From contig PXAI01000264.1 of NCBI GenBank assembly GCA_003567135.1, positions 1 to 10,005 of the forward strand: 10,005 nt of DNA, read 5' to 3'. The stretch's first letter is position 1. Each line of letters opens with the position of its first letter. Origin of the DNA: Balneolia bacterium (GTDB taxonomy: Bacteria > Bacteroidota > Rhodothermia > Balneolales > Cyclonatronaceae). The position numbers and the translations under genes were made by a program. Positions 6,802 through 10,005 of this stretch are shown here, piece after piece. Under the pieces are notes generated by a model. The model did no database searches, was not told the DNA's origin, and worked only from the letters and a program-made list of their open reading frames with translations.

Positions 6802-8334
6802 CTACTCCGGCCTCATATGAGGGAAAAACAAAACGTCCCGAATCGAATCCTGATTGGTCAGGATCATCGCAAGGCGGTCAATTCCGATTCCAAGGCCCAC
6901 AGTTGGTGGCATTCCGTATTCGAGGGCGCGGAGGAAATCCTCATCCACAACCATGGCTTCATCATCACCTCCGGCACGTAGTCGCGCCTGTTCCTCAAGC
7001 CTGTTACGCTGATCAACCGGATCATTCAGCTCGGTGAACGCGTTGCAAAGCTCTTTTCCGTTGCAGATTAATTCGAAGCGTTCAACCAGTCCTTCCTTGT
7101 CGCGGTGCTTTTTCGCCAGCGGACTCATTTCAACCGGATAATCGGTAATGTAGGTTGGCTGAATCAGTTTCGGCTCAACGTATTCTCCGAAAATCTCGTC
7201 GATGATGTTGGCGCTGTTCATGCCATCCTCAAGATGAATATTCAGCTCGCGGGCGATTTTCTTCAGCTCATCCAGCGATTTGCCGAAAAGCTGATGCCCC
7301 GTTTCTTTTTCAATGGCATCCAGCATCGGAACTCTCGGCCACGGACGCGCAAAATCGATTTCGTTTTCGCCGACTTTCACCTTTGTGGTGCCGTGTAGCT
7401 CAAGCGTCGTTTTTTCGATCATCTCTTCCACGAAATCCATCATCCAGTTGTAATCTTTGTAGGCCACGTAAAGCTCAACCTGGGTGAACTCCGGATTGTG
7501 AAAACGACTCATGCCTTCATTTCGGAAATCCTTCGCAAACTCGAAAACGCCGTCATATCCGCCGACGATCAGTCTTTTCAGGTAAAGTTCGTTGGCAATA
7601 CGCAGATACAGCGTCATGTCCAGCGCGTTGTGGTGCGTCTGGAAAGGACGCGCTGAAGCTCCGCCGTAAATCGGCTGAAGAATCGGCGTTTCCACTTCGA
7701 GATAGCCGCGTTCGGTCATGAAATTACGCATGAACTGAACCATCCGGCTGCGTTTCCGGAACACATCGCGGATTTCAGGATTCACAATCAAATCCACATA
7801 GCGCTGGCGATAGCGCTGCTCCTTATCCGAGAAAGCATCGTACGTTTTTTTGACGCCATCTTCCTCAACTTCCTTTGCAACCGGAATCGGGCGTAGCGTT
7901 TTTGTGAGCAGCTGAAACTCCTCGGCATGTACGGTCAGTTCGCCGGTGCGGGTTTTAAACAGAAACCCTTTGATGCCCACGATATCGCCGATATCAACAA
8001 GCTTTTTGAAAACGGTATTGTAATTATCGGTACCCACATCATCCCGGCGGATATAAATCTGAATCGTACCGGTGCTGTCCTGCAGGTTAAAAAAAGAAGC
8101 TTTCCCCATAATCCGGCGCGTCATAATGCGACCGGCTAAAGAAACCCGCTCAGGATTTTCATTTTCCTCGGTTTTTCCAAGCTTGTCAGCATCGGCTTTA
8201 ATTTGGTCAGACGAATGCGTTACGTCGAATTCGTAAGGGTAGGGATTTACGCCTTCGTCGATCAGCTGCTGTAGCTTTTCGCGGCGCAGTGCCTGTTGTT
8301 CGCTTAGGGATAATTCGTTTGAGGCTTCACTCAT
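6802..8334 (-). CDS. lysS: Lysine--tRNA ligase, class II
   Basis: A 510-residue cytoplasmic lysyl-tRNA synthetase that charges tRNA-Lys in an ATP-dependent reaction. The N-terminal OB-fold anticodon-binding domain is at about 64-148 (VSLAGRIMTRRIMGKASFF, then GTIQIYIRRDDVG). The class II catalytic domain follows: motif 1 around 192-219 (ending GYLEVETPILQP), motif 2 at 264-289 (FAKDFRNEGMSRFHNPEFTQ, ATP-contacting R271), the lysine-site region LCNAFTELNDP (429-439), and motif 3 GLGIGIDRLAM (480-490, R486). The C-terminus FFPHMRPE matches the family's usual ending, and the length is normal, so the gene is intact. It starts 31 bp after the stop of the DUF4149-like gene on the same strand, with no terminator in the gap, so co-transcription is likely. 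No T-box or other leader structure was seen in the short gap. Confidence 0.98.
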   Translation of the reverse strand: MSEASNELSLSEQQALRREKLQQLIDEGVNPYPYEFDVTHSSDQIKADADKLGKTEENENPERVSLAGRIMTRRIMGKASFFNLQDSTGTIQIYIRRDDVGTDNYNTVFKKLVDIGDIVGIKGFLFKTRTGELTVHAEEFQLLTKTLRPIPVAKEVEEDGVKKTYDAFSDKEQRYRQRYVDLIVNPEIRDVFRKRSRMVQFMRNFMTERGYLEVETPILQPIYGGASARPFQTHHNALDMTLYLRIANELYLKRLIVGGYDGVFEFAKDFRNEGMSRFHNPEFTQVELYVAYKDYNWMMDFVEEMIEKTTLELHGTTKVKVGENEIDFARPWPRVPMLDAIEKETGHQLFGKSLDELKKIARELNIHLEDGMNSANIIDEIFGEYVEPKLIQPTYITDYPVEMSPLAKKHRDKEGLVERFELICNGKELCNAFTELNDPVDQRNRLEEQARLRAGGDDEAMVVDEDFLRALEYGMPPTVGLGIGIDRLAMILTNQDSIRDVLFFPHMRPE

Positions 8335-8365
8335 AAAATATGTTCTGATCTATAATTTTAAATAA

Positions 8366-8920
8366 TTAGCGGCTTTCGGTTAGCCTGAATTCGGTTACGG
8401 CCAGAATCGACGCGAGCACAATCATGTTTAGGCCCATCAGTCGCGTGTACCACGGATGCAGCGCGTCGAAACGCAGCTGATGTTCGCTTTTCAGGGCATC
8501 ATCCTCAATAGAAAAATCGAGCGGCACGGTTGTCCGAATCTCCGTCATCTCGGCACCGATCCAGAGCGCGTAAACAGTAAACAGGATGGCCGAACACAGC
8601 ACGAGAACACTCAGCGTAATGCGCGCGTTTCGTTTGCCGTAGTCTTTGCTCCACATAATCGCAAGTCCGATCACCATCAGCATCAGGAAAACCGACTCCA
8701 GCTGATTCATCCGGATGATCGACAGGCCGGTAAGTTCACCGCCAATAGTGCGGTAATTTACGTTCTGTTCGGGCATCACAGGATTTGATCCCGTGAGTTC
8801 CCACTGTTCTGCCACGCCGAAATTTACGGGAGCCACGCCAAAGCCGAGCATAATTGCGGCACCAAGCCAAAGGCCGGCAGAGGCCACGAGTAAAAAACGA
8901 GCAGTTCGGCTGAGGAACAT
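8366..8920 (-). CDS. DUF4149 / TMEM205-like integral membrane protein
   Basis: A 184-residue protein with four likely membrane helices, at about 7-31, 73-90, 101-121 and 160-178. The first helix carries GLWLGAAIMLGFGVAPVNF, like the WLG...PxxF pattern of DUF4149 proteins, and the segment before the last helix, RFDALHPWYTRLMGLNMIVL (150-169), matches that family's RFDxLHxxY-like signature. Residues 35-72 form a polar loop. No catalytic motif or cleavable signal is evident; the first helix probably stays as an anchor. The function of this family in bacteria is not established, so none is assigned. It is the upstream gene of a probable pair with lysS and is divergent from the phosphopantetheinyl transferase gene. 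The ATG start at 8920 has no strong ribosome binding site. Confidence 0.82.
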   Translation of the reverse strand: MFLSRTARFLLVASAGLWLGAAIMLGFGVAPVNFGVAEQWELTGSNPVMPEQNVNYRTIGGELTGLSIIRMNQLESVFLMLMVIGLAIMWSKDYGKRNARITLSVLVLCSAILFTVYALWIGAEMTEIRTTVPLDFSIEDDALKSEHQLRFDALHPWYTRLMGLNMIVLASILAVTEFRLTESR

Positions 8921-8927
8921 GGATGAT

Positions 8928-8943
8928 TAATTTTGTACTTTTG
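8928..8943 (+). promoter_or_regulatory. Two Bacteroidota-type -7 boxes ahead of the phosphopantetheinyl transferase gene
   Basis: TAATTTTG (8928-8935) and TACTTTTG (8936-8943) are adjacent perfect matches to TAnnTTTG, the -7 element of the Bacteroidota housekeeping sigma factor. TTCG at 8905-8908, one base off the -33 TTTG, lies exactly 19 bases before the first box; no -33 match is visible at the usual spacing for the second. Transcripts would start near 8942-8952 and have a leader of about 65-75 bases before the GTG at 9014. The -33 part falls within the first codons of the divergent gene. Confidence 0.45.
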
Positions 8944-8949
8944 CGTGTA

Positions 8950-8968
8950 GCCGGAAATCGAATCCGGC
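8950..8968 (+). other. Hairpin in the presumed leader of the phosphopantetheinyl transferase gene
   Basis: GCCGGA (8950-8955) and TCCGGC (8963-8968) form a 6-bp GC-rich stem with a 7-base loop. It uses the same stem arms as the hairpin at 1-36. It is not followed by a T-run, so it is not an obvious terminator. A second symmetrical site, ATTTTATAAAAT, lies at 8981-8992, between the hairpin and the start codon; whether either has a regulatory role is unknown. Confidence 0.35.
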
Positions 8969-9013
8969 CGTAATTGGACAATTTTATAAAATACCAAATT
9001 TTCAGGCTAAAAG

Positions 9014-9619
9014 GTGCCCGTAATTTTATCCGGCAACAGAACGAAGAATTCAGTTTCTGCTGAGGATTATCCCGCTTTCTGGATATCCGCTACTACCGTA
9101 ATTAATGCCGAAATGGACGCTGAATCTGTGCGGAAACGCCTTATATCCGAACTGCTGGAAGCCGCAGGATTCGGGGAAGCGACATTCCGTATCGAAAAGG
9201 AAGAATCAGGAAAACCTGTGCTGAAAACCGATTTATCTGAATCGAACACCCTTCATATCTCATTTTCGCATACCAAAGGCCTCTTCATTGCGGGACTTTG
9301 CATCGACCGGCGGATCGGCGTCGATTGTGAGCTTCCCGAACGGAAAGTCAATGAGAGGCTGAGAAAGCGAATTTTATCGGTTCAATGCGGCGATACGGAA
9401 AGGGGAATTCAGGATCTCCAACTCTGGACGCTGAAAGAAGCCTTTCTTAAGATGACCGGAACCGGACTCAGAGTTGCGATGAACCGTGTTGAAATCTCAG
9501 CGCCGGAGAATTCACAATGGAGCTATCGGGCAAAGATAAACGGCGAAGATACCCGGGCTGATTTACTCTCATTTCTCTACAGAAACTTCAGGATTTCAGT
9601 GGCCGTTGAAACGGGTTGA
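9014..9619 (+). CDS. 4'-phosphopantetheinyl transferase superfamily protein (Sfp-like)
   Basis: A 201-residue protein of the Sfp/AcpS superfamily, which moves the phosphopantetheine arm of coenzyme A onto a serine of acyl, peptidyl or aryl carrier proteins. Signature blocks are present and ordered: GKPVL (66-70), HISFSHTKGLFIAG (81-94), IGVDCELPER (101-110, Mg-binding D104 and E106), and WTLKEAFLKMTGTGL (138-152, with E142, K141 and K146). It is shorter than Bacillus Sfp (about 220-230 residues). The GTG at 9014 is the most upstream possible start in this frame, since TAA is at 9008-9010; the next ATG, at 9113, would remove the first strand (AFWISATTV), so the GTG is preferred. The ribosome binding site is weak. 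No polyketide, nonribosomal peptide or fatty-acid gene is nearby, so the carrier target is unknown; it may serve fatty-acid ACP or a distant pathway. Confidence 0.86.
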   Translation: MPVILSGNRTKNSVSAEDYPAFWISATTVINAEMDAESVRKRLISELLEAAGFGEATFRIEKEESGKPVLKTDLSESNTLHISFSHTKGLFIAGLCIDRRIGVDCELPERKVNERLRKRILSVQCGDTERGIQDLQLWTLKEAFLKMTGTGLRVAMNRVEISAPENSQWSYRAKINGEDTRADLLSFLYRNFRISVAVETG

Positions 9620-9634
9620 ATCGTATTTTAATCG

Positions 9635-9652
9635 ATGAATCGGTTCATTTTT
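9635..9652 (+). terminator. Weak hairpin plus T-run after the phosphopantetheinyl transferase gene
   Basis: ATGAA (9635-9639) and TTCAT (9644-9648) enclose a TCGG loop, followed by a T-run through 9652, starting 15 bases after the stop codon. The stem is short and AT-rich. An alternative stem, CGGTTC (9641-9646) with GAACCG (9659-9664), competes for the same bases. The larger palindrome at 9677-9714 may be the effective transcript end. Confidence 0.3.
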
Positions 9653-9676
9653 GTGAAGGAACCGTAGGATCAGGAC

Positions 9677-9714
9677 ATACTGTAGGGACAGGGCATGCCC
9701 TGTCCCTACAGTAT
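9677..9714. repeat. Perfect 38-bp palindrome, REP-like (copy B)
   Basis: The left arm ATACTGTAGGGACAGGGCA (9677-9695) is followed by its exact reverse complement (9696-9714), centred on GGCATGCC like the copy at 6701-6732. Compared with that copy, G9687 and G9691 replace T, and the partners C9704 and C9700 replace A, so both changed pairs remain complementary. It lies 57 bases past the phosphopantetheinyl transferase stop and is followed by TGATTTTTAAT, so it could also terminate transcription or protect the 3' end. Confidence 0.82.
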
Positions 9715-9952
9715 TGATTTTTAATCATATGAGACGTATAAAAAGTAACAGCATCTTCATGACATAATCGCTGTCCCGGCAATTATTTTTAAAAACAGAT
9801 AGTAGAACCAACCTGATTTTGGCAGCAATAGGTATTAAGTAAAATGGTTTTCTTTCCGAACATTCAGAAAAGATTTTTGCTGTTTGAAGGGATAAGAAAT
9901 GCTAACTTAGAACCGACTGTAATTCAATCTGTTTTTCTAAAAATTATTATCC
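9715..9952. other. AT-rich intergenic stretch with no recognised gene
   Basis: No open frame of useful length was found; the best ATG (9729) opens a 12-codon frame. No RNA gene fold was recognised. A weak promoter-like pair, TTTG (9883-9886) and TAACTTAG (9903-9910, one base off TAnnTTTG) with a 16-base spacer, lies about 45 bases before the next start codon. It is a poor fit in spacing and sequence, and is recorded only as a possibility. Confidence 0.4.
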
Positions 9953-10005
9953 ATGAGTATCAAAAACCTCAATCGTGAGCAAATTCTCGAAGGGCTGAGC
10001 CGGTA
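9953..10005 (+). CDS. Start of an unidentified protein, cut by the window edge
   Basis: An ATG at 9953 opens a frame of 17 complete codons, MSIKNLNREQILEGLSR, running off the right edge. The preceding AAATTATTATCC resembles the AT-rich leader seen before the DUF4149-like start, and there is no Shine-Dalgarno. The composition looks like the soluble, charged start of a cytoplasmic protein with no signal peptide. Too little is present to assign a family. Confidence 0.5.
   Translation, partial: MSIKNLNREQILEGLSR

Noticed and set aside
6701..9714. The two palindromes as CRISPR repeats or insertion-sequence ends
   Set aside because: They are 3 kb apart, singletons at each place, with intact housekeeping genes between; there are no regular spacers, cas genes, transposase or target-site duplications.
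9840..9910. A strong promoter for the last gene
   Set aside because: Only TTTG-N16-TAACTTAG was found, with a short spacer and one mismatch in the -7 box, so it is mentioned in the intergenic entry but not called as a promoter.

Overview
The window looks like an ordinary chromosomal segment from a Gram-negative member of the Bacteroidota/Rhodothermota/Balneolota group. The evidence is an outer-membrane TonB-dependent receptor with an N-terminal carboxypeptidase-regulatory-like domain, a RecQ of a layout I associate with Bacteroidota, genes with little or no Shine-Dalgarno signal, and two TAnnTTTG boxes (the Bacteroidota -7 promoter consensus) ahead of one gene. A genus cannot be named from this alone.

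Layout. Left block, minus strand (57-4474): a large TonB-dependent receptor followed by a PhoA-type alkaline phosphatase. A good intrinsic terminator sits between them, so they are neighbours that may act together on organic phosphate but are probably not one simple transcript. A divergent intergenic region (4475-4708) with a two-turn-spaced direct repeat separates the receptor from recQ on the plus strand (4709-6661). recQ converges on the lysS gene (minus, 6802-8334). The gap between them holds a perfect 32-bp palindrome and AT-rich repeats. lysS is preceded, 31 bp upstream on the same strand, by a small DUF4149-like membrane protein (8366-8920), so these two probably form an operon. Divergent from it is a Sfp-type 4'-phosphopantetheinyl transferase (9014-9619, plus, GTG start). 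It is followed by a second palindrome of the same family and a roughly 240-bp AT-rich stretch, and then by the first 17 codons of an unidentified gene.

How the genes work together. Only the receptor/phosphatase pair (import plus dephosphorylation) and the membrane protein/lysS pair suggest coupling. RecQ (DNA repair), LysS (translation) and the phosphopantetheinyl transferase (carrier-protein activation) are single housekeeping or accessory functions. No mobile-element genes, CRISPR array, tRNA, rRNA or defence genes were seen. I did not find a convincing undescribed multi-gene system. The most interesting signals are the covarying palindrome family, the unusual domain order of RecQ, and the repeat/bent-DNA signature in the receptor-recQ intergenic region.
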